From contig NC_086175.1 in assembly GCF_023053635.1 (NCBI RefSeq), positions 20,128,740 through 20,192,739 on the forward strand: a stretch of 64,000 nt of DNA, written 5' to 3'. Shown piece after piece: positions 49,308-60,662 of this stretch. This DNA is from Elgaria multicarinata webbii. Taxonomy: Eukaryota > Chordata > Lepidosauria > Squamata > Anguidae. The position numbers and the translations under genes were made by a program. Positions within the stretch are counted from its first letter, which is position 1, and every line of letters begins with the position of its first letter. The notes under the pieces were generated by a model, which did no database searches, was not told the DNA's origin, and was given only the letters and a program-made list of their open reading frames with translations.

Positions 49308-49537
49308 TATTTATTTATTGCATTTATATCCCGCCTTTTTTCCCTCCAAGGAACCCAAGGCGCTATACACAATCCTCCTCCTCTCCACTTTATCCTCACA
49401 ACAACAACCCTGTGAGGTGGGTTGGGCTGAGAGTCTGTGACTGGCCCAAAGTCACCCAGTGGGTTTCCATGGCCGAGTGGAGACTAGAACCCGGATCTCC
49501 CGACTCCCAGTCCGACACTTTAGCCACCACTACACCT
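49308..49537 (-). repeat. Sauria-type SINE in the bidirectional promoter
   Basis: Tail TTTATATCCCGCCTTTTTTCC-like words, CACAACAACAACCCTGTGAG, GACTGGCCCAAAGTCACC and the head end TTTAGCCACCACTACACC occur in order, antisense. Confidence 0.85.
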
Positions 49538-49688
49538 CACTACTTCACGTTCTATCTCCATGACAATGTCATTCTAAGCTCCCCTCTCTTTTTTTATTAT
49601 CTCTATGGTCAACAAGGACTCCCGGCATGCCTTTCGAATCGGCGGGAGAACCACCGTTTCGAGCTTTCCTGGCCATACCGTTGGTTTC

Positions 49689-49702
49689 GTTACCATGGTG
49701 AC
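49689..49702. promoter_or_regulatory. PIBF1: RFX-type X-box upstream of PIBF1
   Basis: GTTACCATGGTGAC has two inverted half sites (GTTACC and GGTGAC) around an AT, as in the X-box bound by RFX factors at cilium and centrosome genes. It lies about 110 bases before the donor of the PIBF1 leader exon. Confidence 0.6.
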
Positions 49703-49705
49703 AGC

Positions 49706-49707
<2 letters not shown>

Positions 49708-49748
<41 letters not shown>
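49708..49748. repeat. (CT)n microsatellite
   Basis: About 20 CT units in a row lie between the X-box and the PIBF1 leader exon donor. Confidence 0.95.
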
Positions 49749-49750
<2 letters not shown>

Positions 49751-49811
49751 GGTTATGCGCGAATCAGTAGCAGATAGCGCGTGCGCAGTCGGTTACTTGA
49801 GGGGCCGTGAG
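49751..49811 (+). other. PIBF1: PIBF1 non-coding first exon (start approximate)
   Basis: A consensus donor, GTGAG|GTGAGT, follows 49811 just downstream of the NRF1-like and X-box sites. The next acceptor that fits is at 52468-52469, before the coding exon. The transcription start is not fixed by sequence. Confidence 0.5.
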
Positions 49812-50548
49812 GTGAGTGGTGGGCTGCGCGCTCCTTTCTTCCCTTTCCCCATCTCTCTTCTCGTGTTTGCTGGCATGACACCATAGTACAGCGAGGAGGC
49901 TCCTGCTCACGCCTTGACTAGCCAGGAAGGGCGCAGGAGACGTGTCGGCCTTTAAGGGGCATAAATGTCCCACTCGGGACGCCGTCGTTCCGCCTTGAAT
50001 TCTCCGCACCCCCCCCCCCCCAACTTTCAGTCTTCCTTGTCGGATAGTTTTTGTTTCTTTCCTCTTCGTTGTGTAGCTGATCAACGAGCAAGTGAAGGTT
50101 GGCTAATGAGTAGTAGTAATTAACATGGATTTGAGAACAAAGGCCTTCACATACGTTCTGTCAACAGCCCTTGCAACAGCCCTGTAAGGCAGGCCGGTAA
50201 TATTCTCATTATCAACTTTATTAACGTGACCGACTAGACTTTGCACAAACAAGAGTAGGGCGAAGCTACATGCAAATTTGAGAAGTATGCAGCAAAGAGA
50301 TCTAATTCTCATAGCATTCAAAAATAATTTTGCAAAAGCCTCAATTGTGTCTCTGTCCTCTGTGGCATTGATTTCTAATCTGGTGTCAAGCAACAATTTC
50401 TCTCTAATCTCTCTATAAAAAGAGCAGCAGAGTAGATCGTGGATAACTGATTCAATTTCATTGCTTCCACATGGGCATAAGCGATCAGGAGAACTGTTTT
50501 TTCGGAAACCTCCCCTGTAACAGAACAGATGGCAGGAGCTGGTAATAT

Positions 50549-50869
50549 CGGGTGAACATATGAAAAGGAGGACAGGGCTCCTGTATCTTTTAACAGTTGT
50601 ATTGGAAAAGGGAATTTAAGCAAGGGTCATTTGTATATATGGAGAACCTGGTGAAGTTTCCTCTTCATCACCACAGTTAAAGCTGCAGGTGCCCTGCCCT
50701 CTTTTAAATCTGGTCACTCTAGTTTAGCTCCTGCAGCTTTAACTGTGGTGATGAAGAGGGAATTTCACCAGGTTCTTTATATATACAAATGACACCTGCA
50801 GAATTTCCCTTTTCTATGCAACTGTTAAAGATACAGGAGCCCTGTCCTCCTTTTCATATGGTCACCCTA
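50549..50869. repeat. Foldback MITE with perfect 8-bp target duplication
   Basis: This 321-bp copy has ends GGGTGAACATATGAAAAGG and CCTTTTCATATGGTCACCC and is flanked by GGTAATAT at 50541-50548 and 50870-50877. The halves are mirror images, and the middle keeps a second inverted pair around TTAAATCTGGTCACTCTAG. It lies in PIBF1 intron 1. Confidence 0.88.
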
Positions 50870-50894
50870 GGTAATATTATTCCCATATTGCAGT

Positions 50895-50993
50895 TTATTA
50901 TTATTACTATTTATTTATATTGCACCATCAATGTACATGGTGCTGTACAGAGTAAAACAGTAAATAGCAAGACCCTGCCGCATAGGCTTACAA
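50895..50993 (-). repeat. LINE 3' tail, antisense
   Basis: TTTATATTGCACCATCAATG, TACATGGTGCTGTACAG and CCGCATAGGCTTACAATC identify the unit, right beside the foldback MITE. Confidence 0.75.
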
Positions 50994-51240
50994 TCAACAA
51001 CTTGCCACAAGGATGGCAACTAAGGGATAGAGAATGGAGTGGTAATTGCAAGTATATTTTCCAGAACATCTCTTTGAGGAGGAATGAGTTCCGAGCCCAC
51101 TACAATCTCCCTTTCCTTCCCAACACAGTTGTGTGACTAGTAGCATTACATCTAAACCCGAAATTGTGGCATGCATTACTTCTAAACCCGAAATTTTAAC
51201 TATGGTTTATTGAAACATACCAACTTCATAACACATTGGC

Positions 51241-51351
51241 CTGGTTCGGACAACACGCTAAACCATGCTGCTTAACCACAAAATGGTTAAGGGAATGCCC
51301 TTAACCATTTTGTGGTTAAGCAGCATGGTTTAACGTGTTGTCTCAACCAGG
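51241..51351. repeat. Palindromic MITE, CCTGGTTCGGACAACACGCT family
   Basis: Almost the full 111 bp is one palindrome: GCTGCTTAACCACAAAATGG faces CCATTTTGTGGTTAAGCAGC. It is the best preserved copy of the family at 10061-10190. PIBF1 intron 1. Confidence 0.88.
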
Positions 51352-51358
51352 CCAGTGG

Positions 51359-51448
51359 CTGAGTTTGGACGACACACTAATCAATGTGGGGGTGGTAATA
51401 GAAACAGAATGGGAAACAACCGTTGATTAGTGTGTCGTCCAAACTCAG
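51359..51448. repeat. Palindromic MITE, CTGAGTTTGGACGACACACT family
   Basis: CTGAGTTTGGACGACACACT faces TAGTGTGTCGTCCAAACTCAG. It starts eight bases after the previous element. Part of the same unit appears at 48140-48208. Confidence 0.85.
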
Positions 51449-51508
51449 TCATAGCTTGACGTTGGCTTGTTTCAAACAAACCATAGTTAAGATTAAGCCC
51501 AGTTTGAC

Positions 51509-51693
51509 CCTGTTCAGATAACACGCTAAGCCACAGTGGTTAAGCATTTTGAGCTAAACATTATGGCTTAGTCTGTCATGTGAACCATTCCTAACCATGG
51601 TGGCTACATAAACACAGTTTAAACACACTCACCAACCATTTGCAGCAAAAGGGTTATTAGCCTAACCATGGCTTGGTGTGTTGCCTGAACAGG
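51509..51693. repeat. Palindromic MITE, CCTGTTCAGATAACACGCTA family
   Basis: It is related to 6458-6665 and 53320-53505 and read in the opposite direction, with CTAAGCCACAGTGGTTAAGC, GCTAAACATTATGGCTTAG and the right end GTGTTGCCTGAACAGG. Confidence 0.8.
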
Positions 51694-52098
51694 TCCTTTG
51701 TTAGGTTTGGATAGTGTGGTAGTGAAAGCTGAATGCCTTGTGGCTTTTCCAGAGGAGGAGAGGAGAAGAGGAAACCATGCAAGCCCAACACTCACCTAGG
51801 TTTATTCCTACCACAATAAACCATGATTTATCATGAAATCAGAACGCAGCCTACTTTTTACTCTGCTTAAGTTAGGAATAAATAAAAAGTGTAACTCAAA
51901 AATATGAGCAAAAAGGAAGAGAACATAAATACTGTACTTTCATTTAATGTAATAAGCTTTTGGAATGCCTAGGAAAATGTGAAGTAGAAAATTTAATAAC
52001 CAATACCTCTCCTAGATTTATATAACTGAATCACTATCAATTTTGTTCCGCAGTCTTATGTTCTTTTGTTGGCTAAGCAATGAATATTTGAGTTAGAG

Positions 52099-52220
52099 TG
52101 CAATCCTACGGACTTTTAGACTGAAAAAAGTACTACAGCTACCAGCAACAGCCATGCTAGCCAGGGGATGTTGGGATTGTAGGACTCCTTTCTGTCTAAA
52201 CGTGCATAAGATCGTGCTCT
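52099..52220. repeat. Short palindromic repeat (GCAATCCTA type)
   Basis: GTGCAATCCTACGGACTTTT faces AAACGTGCATAAGATCGTGC, with GTAGGACTCC inside. It is a diverged relative of 17066-17193. Confidence 0.55.
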
Positions 52221-52514
52221 TACACAGTGTAATCCCTACAGCATTGCATCCCAGATTATAACAAGAGCTTCATGGATGCAAGAAATGTTTGACAAACCAT
52301 TTATTTCACAGAAGATAATTTCATGAATACTAGCTGAAATGTGAGTATGTAGCTTTTGATTTTGTGTATAATTGTACATTTGCCATGTTTCAGATGGTGC
52401 AAGATGAAATCTATAAAGCCATTCTGCTTATCAGTGATTCCTTTTTCTTTCTTTTTTTTTACTTTTCAGGCTGCTTGAACTGTTAGTAGAAAAACTTTCC
52501 ACACTGACAGAAGA

Positions 52515-55500
52515 ATGTCACGGAAAGGCTCCAGGGAATCTAAAAAAGTTAACGTGTCCAGCTCTTTAGAATTGGAAGATATTAGTTTGGAGACTACACT
52601 ACCCACTGATGATATTTCTTCCTCAGAAGATCGGGAAGGCCCAGTTAAAATTACTAGACAGCTTATTGAACGGAAAGAGCTGCTTCATAATGTCCAGTTA
52701 CTGAAAATAGAGCTTTCCCAGAAGAACTTGATGTTAGATAACCTGAAGGTGGAATACTTGACAAAAGTAAGAGCTCATTCACGTGTGTGTGCATGTTCTG
52801 GGGTTGCAAGTAACAAAGTAATTATTGGTAGCTATAGTGATGTGTAGTTGTTAATTATCTTTTTTTTAAAAAAAGAATCCCTTGTCACTTTCCCAGCATA
52901 ATTTTTTACCTATGATATTTATTTATTTATTTATTGCATTTCTATACTGCCCAATAGCAGAAATGCTCTGGGCGGTTCACACAAATCAAAACCATAAAGT
53001 ACAATTTAAAGTATAAAACTTTAAAGTGTAGAATATTGTCCTTTAGATGTGTGTCTGCAGTACACAGGTCCACAGTACCTGTGAAATAAGGCTGTTCTAA
53101 ATGACTTGTTAAAGGTTATGCTGGCATAGTAGAATCATGGGTTTTAATTATCATTGCATACAAGAAATAATACAGAAATCTACTTTCGTGCTCTGCATGT
53201 TTTATCTTTAGAACTTGCTTTAAACATGTTTACTTGGAAGTAATTCACACTGAGGTCATTGGGATGTACTTCCAAGTTATGTGTTTGTGACAAGACAACT
53301 TTGTAAGTCTATCATTGAGCCTGTTCAGACAAAGCACTAAGCCCAAGGTTATGCCGCTAACCGTTTTGCATCAAAAGGTTAGTGAGCGTGTTTAAATCAC
53401 GGTTATGTAGTCACCATGGGTAGAAATGGTTCACATGACACACTAAGCCATAATGTTTAGCTCAAAATGCTTAACCACCATGGCTCAGCTTGTTCTCCAA
53501 ACAGGGTCATTGTGCATTATAAATGTCAGCTTGATTTTTGCCTGGAGAGCTAACAGCCCAATCATATCTTTAAAATTGCTAAGTAAGAAAACAATCCCGT
53601 GGCCATTAGACAGTGTTGAGGGGTGGGGGCAGTGTAGGATTATTCAGATTCCTGGATCCGAGGCCAGAGATAGCTCCCACACACACATGCAGCCGGCATG
53701 GAAAGAACTGTGCTGCCTGCCTGTACAAGCTTGCAAACATGAGCTTGGACAGGAGGCAAAGGGCGCAGTTCTTGGAGAAGGGACCAGGGTGGCCAGCTTA
53801 TGAAAAATCCTCCCCAGCCTCCTTCCCTCCCACTCTTTAGAGCCCCAGCTAGACAGGCAAAAATGCCCATCTAGCTAAAATGCAGAGTGGGGGAAGCGCA
53901 GAGACAAAAGTCACCTCCGCGCTCCTCCTATTCTGCATAGGATTCCCATCAGCCTCTGCATTTGGAGGCTGATAGAAATCCCAATAAGACTGCGCCCTAA
54001 GTGACATTTCCCAAATGCATATACAGTGGTGTACTTTCAAAGAACTATATGACTAGAATCCCTTGATGAGAGTGTTTGAATATGTTTCAAGGCAATACTT
54101 AGTAGTAAGCGTTTTAAAGAGCCTCGTGTGGCGCAGAGCGGTAAAGCAGCAGTTTCTGCAGCTGAAACTCTCCCCACGGCCTGAGTTCGATCCCAGCGGA
54201 AGCTGGTTTCAGGCAGCCGGCTCAGGTCGACTCAGCCTTTCATCCTCCCGAGGTCAGTAAAATGAGTACCCAGTTAGCTGGGGGAAAGGTAATAATGGCC
54301 GGGGAAGGCAATGGCAAACCACCTCGCTATAAGGCCTGCCAAGAAAACGTCAGTGAAAGCTGGCGTCCGTTCAAGAGTTAGTAATGACGCAGTGCTTGCA
54401 CGAGAGGTTCCTTTCCTTTCCCAAGCGTTTAATACGGCATGAAGGTCTGCCATTCATGATCATCAGAAATGGCTATTTCTTTTTTTTTTATTTAGAGGGC
54501 CTTTTTGTAGCATTCTTCAGCCAGAAAGACTCTCGGGATAGCTTAGAGATCTATTTTTTAAAAAACGGCAAGACTAAAATGCACAACGTGAAAAGAAGAA
54601 AGGATGAGGGAAAAGGCAAACTCTGGCACCAGTTCTTAAAGTTCCATCTCTTACAATGACTAGCTTGGATGGAAACAGTTCAGTAGCCTGACGGAGTGGT
54701 TGCCACTAAGTGCCCAAATTAAGGAAGGGGATGGATGAGTAAGGTGGAGATTTTGGACATATTAAAATTGTGTGTGGGGTGCCTAAATAATACAGTCCTT
54801 ATTGTTAATGCTATGTGGCACATAAAAGTATAGGTAAAATTGTAATCAGAACTGTAATGCCTTCATTTTTCATTTCCACATAATCTGTAAGCTCTTTAAA
54901 AAAAACACTAAATTTGGCGCACCTCAAGAAATCCTATTTTCTTCTATTTAAATATTTTCTTTAGATTGAAGAATTAGAAGAAAAACTTAATGATGCTCTC
55001 CATGGGAAACAGCTGCTGTCTTTACGACTAGATAACCAGTTGGCATTACAACAAGAAGATGCTCGGTATGGAAAGGAAAAAAAAAGAGAAAATTAATATA
55101 TTCTGAACTCAGAAGTAGAAGCTCAGTTATAATTTTCTGTCAATCTTTTGTGCAAATTTTGCATTAAGTTATGTACTTACACTTCAAATCTCTAAGGAGG
55201 TACAGACGTAATGCCATACTATCATTAACACATGTGAATGAGCTGGCCCAGATCCTCAGACCAGTATGCTTCTTCCTCTGCCTTGTGCACTCAGAGATTC
55301 CTGCTCCCCTTTCCTGATTTTAGGCAAACTAATTTTGTCCAAACCAGAAAACTGGCTTGTGCTTGTCTTGTAGACCAGGATTGGTAACTAGGGTTAAACT
55401 CTGAATTTCCCATTCTGGTTTTCAGATTAAGTACAAACTGCAATTGGAGAAAAGATGATTTGCTTCAGACCAGGAAATTAGTGATGGAATTGCTGTGTGC

Positions 55501-57836
55501 AACAGTAGTAAGAAGGAGAGAGAGCAAGTACTGCCAAACTATGGTTTGGTGATTTCTGAACCACTCCATTATTTAATTCCTGCAAATACCTGTATAGATT
55601 GTAGCAGATAGTATGGGTACTTATATAGAGGTCATCAGAACAAACATAATGAAGGGAAAAAGCATATTTCTTGGAAAGCTGGACCTCTAATGTTCTTGTC
55701 TCAGTAATATTTTCTAATAAATATAAGCGTGGTGTTGATGCGTTAAGGATTTCAGAGCACATTCATATTGTTTCAAGTTGCCCACTCCGGTCAACATGAA
55801 ACAATATTCTCATTGCACTGACTAGTGTTGAAATTATTAGAATTGAGCTTTTAAATTACACAGAACTACTTACGGTTTCAAAAGCAAAAATGGAGAAAAC
55901 ATCTGTCCCTCTCCCTGATAGCTTGCACTGGGAAAAGAGCATAAGCGCTTAATTATGCTTAATTATTCTGAGTTGTGCCCAGCAGTGTTATTCCATGGGG
56001 CTGTTTGCATGACACAACAGCCCACCATGGGTTGTTTAAATAACCCATAATGAGGCTGTGGTGTGTGACACCCCCCCCACCCCCTCTATGGTGTTGTTGT
56101 GTCATGCACACCTAGCTAAAGTGGTTATGCAAGGTTTAAACAGCTCAAGTGGAGATTGGATATGTAAAGTGTTAAATAGCCCACAACAAGCTCCAGAGTG
56201 CCACCCAAGCCCGGTCCATGAATGCAAATAGATTTGCAGTCACAGAAAGGAATCCTAATATGAGCACAACTCTCTTTCCAGTTCCTTCCATTTGTGGAGT
56301 AACAATGGTGGTTTTAACCTTGAGTTATCTGAAGACTTTAATGCTTATCTGGTTTTTTTATGCTTGGCTTCTGCAAATGAATTGGTAGTGTTAATACCAT
56401 GCAAAGTATTAAGAAGTATTGAAGCAACACTAGTTTTCATTTTTATAATTTCTAGTAAGTAACACTAGTTCTGATCGTTTTATGATATTAGTGTTTATGA
56501 AACAGCGGATTCAAAGGAGTTAAAATTATTAACTTTGTACGGTAGGTTCTGTTAGGTAAAACACGAATAATAGCTCATCTGTTTTTGTAGAAAGCATCAA
56601 GAACTAATGAAACAGGAAATGGAAACCATCTTGTTGCGCCAGAAGCAGCTAGAAAAGAATAACCATCAGTTAAGAGAACGGTCCGGAGATATCCGTCGCA
56701 GTTTGCGTGACCTTGAATTGACTGATGAATACTACACCAAACTCCGATCTCTTCCAGAAGATGAACTTTCTATTCCTGAATATGTGTCTGTAAGTACATG
56801 CACTTACAGTGAACTGAGTAGTTTGACTAGATCTCAGAAGCTTAAATCTGTCAATGCTAGAGAGTTCACTCTGATGGAGATAATAGTGCAAGAAAAAAAA
56901 ATTGTGAATGCAGGAAAAATGTATTCTGGGATCATTATATAAATGTGGTTCCTGGAACAATGTGGTTATATAAAATGTATTTTTGCATTTTTTAAAAAAA
57001 CCTTTATAAAAGTCTGCTTTCCTCGCAATCACATGATTTTATGTATATAACAAATCCCGATTCCCTCTAGTACCCATAACCTGTCAGTGTAATGAGCACC
57101 ATCCTTGGTATTTAGCTTAATTTATGAGGTAGCATTCTGATCTGTGTTGTTGATCTCCTGACCTTTATTTTCAGTGATCACGCTTCAAAGAGACATGTGT
57201 AGGATACATTTCTCACCCAAGATCTTATCAGAAAATGTGGGAACTGCATTGTTGCCTCTGACCTTTGATGGTCCATCTAATCGAATTATAGGCAGTCAGA
57301 TGTAGGAGTCCTCTGATATTCATCCTAAGTTTTAGTATTATCTTCTCTAAAAATCATACTGCCAAAGGTGTTAATCACAATGTTGCACCTCTGGCAAGAG
57401 TGATCTGTCCCTCCCCCAGGCAGCCTGATGGACAGGGGGGAAGGGAGAAAGAGAGAGAGAGAAGTGGGTAGCAGAAAGGGAGAAGTGAAATATGGCTTTT
57501 GGCAGAGAAAATGTTCACCAACCCTGGTATAGTGCTTTGTTTATTTTAAGTGCTTTATACAGAATTTAAAAAGACAAGCCTATGCCTGAAAGCTACAAAG
57601 TGAAGTGAAGTCAAGGCAAAGGAGGAAGTGGATGGGGAGGATAGAACGGTATAAAATATTTATAACCCTTTTATTCATTTGAAGAGTAATAACTGTGTTT
57701 ACCTTGTGCTTTATAGATTAGATTCTATGAAGCAGTACATCCCTTAAGAAAAGAGCTAAGCGAACTACAAGTGAAGAAGGAAACAGTATCTGAAGAACTG
57801 AATGATTACAAATCTCAGCTGAAACGTTTGATGGAG
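52515..57836 (+). CDS. PIBF1: Progesterone-induced blocking factor 1 / CEP90, N-terminal part
   Basis: PIBF1 (CEP90) is a long coiled-coil protein of centriolar satellites and distal appendages, needed for spindle pole integrity and ciliogenesis; human mutations cause Joubert syndrome. Four coding exons are in the window and join in phase: 52515-52766, 54965-55065, 56591-56789 and 57717-57836. They give 224 residues, about 30% of the roughly 757-residue human protein. The start [19 protein letters not shown] and [19 protein letters not shown] match the human protein closely. From about residue 50 the sequence is charged heptad coiled coil ([54 protein letters not shown]). The coding start is 45 bases into an exon whose acceptor precedes 52470. 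The last donor seen, GAG|GTCTGT, is weak. The next exon, expected to start with a TYEEDRKNYSE-like sequence, is beyond the right edge. Confidence 0.96.
52917..53025 (-). repeat. LINE 3' tail fragment, antisense
   Basis: A TTTA repeat is followed by GCATTTCTATACTGCCCAAT and CTCTGGGCGGTTCAC, an L2/CR1-type tail in antisense. A close match is at 61828-61925. Confidence 0.65.
53320..53505. repeat. Palindromic MITE, CCTGTTCAGACAAAGCACTA family
   Basis: It matches 6458-6665 through GTTATGTAGTCACCATGG and CACACTAAGCCATAATGTTT, with the right end CTCCAAACAGGG more diverged. PIBF1 intron 2. Confidence 0.8.
54118..54422 (+). repeat. tRNA-derived SINE (second family)
   Basis: The head GTGTGGCGCAGAGCGGTAAA and GAGTTCGATCCC are tRNA-like A and B boxes. 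The body has CAGCCGGCTCAGGTCGACTC and GGCCTGCCAAGAAAACGTC. It is flanked by AAGCGTTTTAA (54107-54117) and AAGCGTTTAA (54423-54432), a LINE-type target duplication that differs by one T. PIBF1 intron 2. Confidence 0.85.
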
Positions 57837-60371
57837 GTCTGTAGATTAATATTTTTTAAAGTAATGTTTCAAAGCAGTAATAGTATCATGAATTGAACTT
57901 TGCAGCTTTCTGTGTAGCACACTGCTTATGTTGGGTATTTACATACACAGATTTGCTTTTTCCTGACCAATACCTCAGTCCCAGAGAAGTATACAAAGGG
58001 CAGCTTTGTATACTTGTCAGTCAAAACTGTCTTATTGACTCGCTTATTGGCTGAAATTTTGTAAACTGCTTACTGAAACATATTATGCACTAAGATTTGA
58101 TAAACCCTTGGGGGCATAGGCAGGTGTGTTAAGTTCAAGCCTGTTGTTGTCCCTTCCATTTTTATACTAAGTATTGGCTTTGTGTGCAGCCACCACACCA
58201 CAACTAAGACTTGTTGCACAAGATTTGATAAACGGATTCTATTCAGAGATAATGGCAAGCTTAACTGCGGTGTGTCTTATGCTCACACAGTCTGTTGTCC
58301 CATTTACTTTCATATGCCAAAGGAAGCATCCTCTTCTGGTTTTAAATAACCACAATTCCCTATAATACCTAAAGTTGTGGAACTGTGGTGTTGTTTAAAT
58401 GTTAGATAGTGATCAAACCATATTCTGAAACCACGGTTTGATACTGACTTGTTCTCGCTAACTAATTTAAAGGAGCTACAGTTTCCCCAAGTTCTAATGT
58501 CACAGGCAACTGTGGTTTAAATTCAAAAGCTTTCTTTCTCCTTGCAGGCACATAAAGGAGGGGACTGTATGAGCCCGTAGCTCACAGTCATGTGAATGGA
58601 AAACCATTGCTACGTGAACTTGGCTGTATTGCCAGTGCAGTGCCTAATGGGAGACTGTAGACTTCTTACTTTTTATGTAGAAGTTCTTATTTGCTAAATT
58701 ACTTACATTTTTTTGAATGAAATGAGAAAATTTGTTCTGTTTTGGACCAAAGTCAACTGAAAACCTTTATGTTTAGCTCGCTGGAACACCGTTTCAGAAA
58801 AGATAGGATGGAACTAGGTTTCTTCTAACATGTTTTTAAAAACTCTCCTGTATCTGAATATACCAGAATAATAAACTTCAGTGTGGCTTATTGTTACTAA
58901 ATTTCATCAAAGCTGAACCCATAACTAATTTCTGTAATACAAAACAAATTCTGCTGGATATCAGTAAAAATGCTGTGTGTTTAAATTCCTTTCTCTTTAT
59001 GTAGTAATCAGAAGCTAAAAGTTGGTTATTATTCATCAACCTTTTTCTTTTTTCAATCTTCCAAATATTAGTTCACAATAAAGAGTAAAATACAGATGAT
59101 TGTACAGCGGAGATGGGTAATCTCTGCCATAAATCACTCAGCATTAACTTTACCTTTATTCCTTAAGAGTAGCTTATTTTAGACACAACAGCAATATGCC
59201 ATATGTTCAGATCAGTGGGATATCAGCTGTCTTCAAGTACCTTGCAATAGAAATGTTAGCTGCTGTTCATAAATCAATTAAAAGTTGTAACTCAGAATCT
59301 AATGCTATGTCTTTCAAATTATGTAACAAAATCACAAATGCCCAGCTTTTGTAGTTTGTAGGTAAAGCAAAACATTCCCAATATATATTCCTAGATCTAA
59401 AAATTTTAGAAATCCAATGAGGTGGCAAATAACACTGCTATTTATAAAAGTTTTCCTTCAGTTCTGCTGAGATCAAACTTGATGGAACATTTCTCCATAT
59501 CCAAGCCCATTCACTCTGTAGGATAGGTTATCTTGCCTGATTTCTCTTTTGAGAGCAGGTGAAGAAATAGTTAAACCTGAACCTTTGCTAATTCTTACCA
59601 CTTGGTGTCAGTATCTACTCAACAGTGGTTGAAGTATTTGTGGCAATGGCATGACATCTAGAACCTATGCTTTTGCTTCCATAAATTAAAGAGGATCAGG
59701 GCTGAGGATGTTGCTCAGGGAAAGTAGAGGGTGCTGCCCAGAAGACATTGAAAATATTTAGAATTCAGTTCCTGGCAAAAGCTTAAAATTTAACCTAGTG
59801 CCCTCCAGAGTATGAATGAAATTGGTTCTAATTGCAGTTACTGTGAATGCAGACTGTTTTCCCAGGTGTGCTTTGCTGTAACTGAACTCGCTCTATTGAA
59901 ATATATTTTCTTAGACACCATGCTATATATCTATGGGAAGGAGCTGTTTACGGGTGTCAAATTTGAAACTCAGCTCAACATTTCTTCTCATTCATAACCT
60001 GAAGGAAGAAATCCTGATTCTGCCAAATGAAAATAAGTCAATTTTAACTGCCATATGTAGAAAAAGATTGTCCACTTCAGCAGTTAATTTATATATTGGG
60101 AAAGAATGTGACATTATTTCTTATCAAAGTTGGAAAGGCTATAATTACTGGAAATGCCATAAAATAGTTCCAAGAATTATTGGAAATAAGTTTAATCTTG
60201 CTTCATAAATTTTGCTGACTTATATTTGGTATTGCTCCATTTTGGGGAAAAGGTTGCATGCAATTTTCAAAAGCAATTTTATAAAGCTGCTTACTAAGAT
60301 GTTTCTAATAGGCGATGAATTACATGGAAAGGGGAAGGCCGTAGACAAACCTTTCTCTGAACTGATTTTGG
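57837..60371. other. PIBF1 intron, no recognised element
   Basis: I see no exon and no clear repeat in this A/T-rich stretch. No sequence that could continue the PIBF1 coiled coil with a proper acceptor was found. Confidence 0.5.
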
Positions 60372-60458
60372 GGTTAGTGGTTCAGTTTGGATCCCTAATT
60401 CAACTTTGGATCTTCTGCACGCAAAACATGCGCTCTGCCACTGAGCTATGGCTCCTCC
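60372..60458 (-). repeat. tRNA-Ala-like SINE remnant
   Basis: On the minus strand GGAGCCATAGCTCAGTGGCA, then AGAGCGCATGTTTTGCGTGC, resembles tRNA-Ala(TGC) up to the anticodon arm, and a decayed B box follows. The 3' part is not preserved well enough for a working tRNA, and squamate SINEs with this head are common. Confidence 0.55.
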
Positions 60459-60662
60459 CTTTGTGAAACAGTCTAGAAAACTGTAAGGGGTTTTCAGGTA
60501 TTGCAAACCTCTCACATTTCTTAAAATTGTTAAAATCAGCCAATTTTATGGCACCTGATTTTAGGGAACCTTCCTTTGTAAATGAAATGCATAATAAATT
60601 TAAAGAAACTCATTTATCAGGACTTAATAAATCCACCTGCTTTAATAGTGATTCATCTAACT

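Larger units (their letters stand above)
48919..49811. promoter_or_regulatory. Shared DIS3/PIBF1 bidirectional promoter region
   Basis: This CpG-rich stretch separates the DIS3 start codon from the end of the PIBF1 first exon. It holds a perfect 16-bp inverted repeat (49054-49069 and 49104-49119), an ETS-like ACCGGAAGTG at 49154-49163, an RFX X-box GTTACCATGGTGAC at 49689-49702 and an NRF1-like GCGCGTGCGC at 49777-49786. A Sauria SINE (49308-49537) has inserted in the middle and may have pushed the two start regions apart. No TATA box is apparent. Confidence 0.65.

Noticed and set aside
56790-56942. Continuation of PIBF1 exon 4 in frame to a stop
   Set aside because: A consensus donor (GTAAGT) lies at 56790, and the next exon at 57717 continues the human protein; the extension has no homology.
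60372-60458. A possible tRNA-Ala gene on the minus strand
   Set aside because: The 5' half is tRNA-like, but the T arm and acceptor stem do not pair well, and SINEs with this head are common in squamates.
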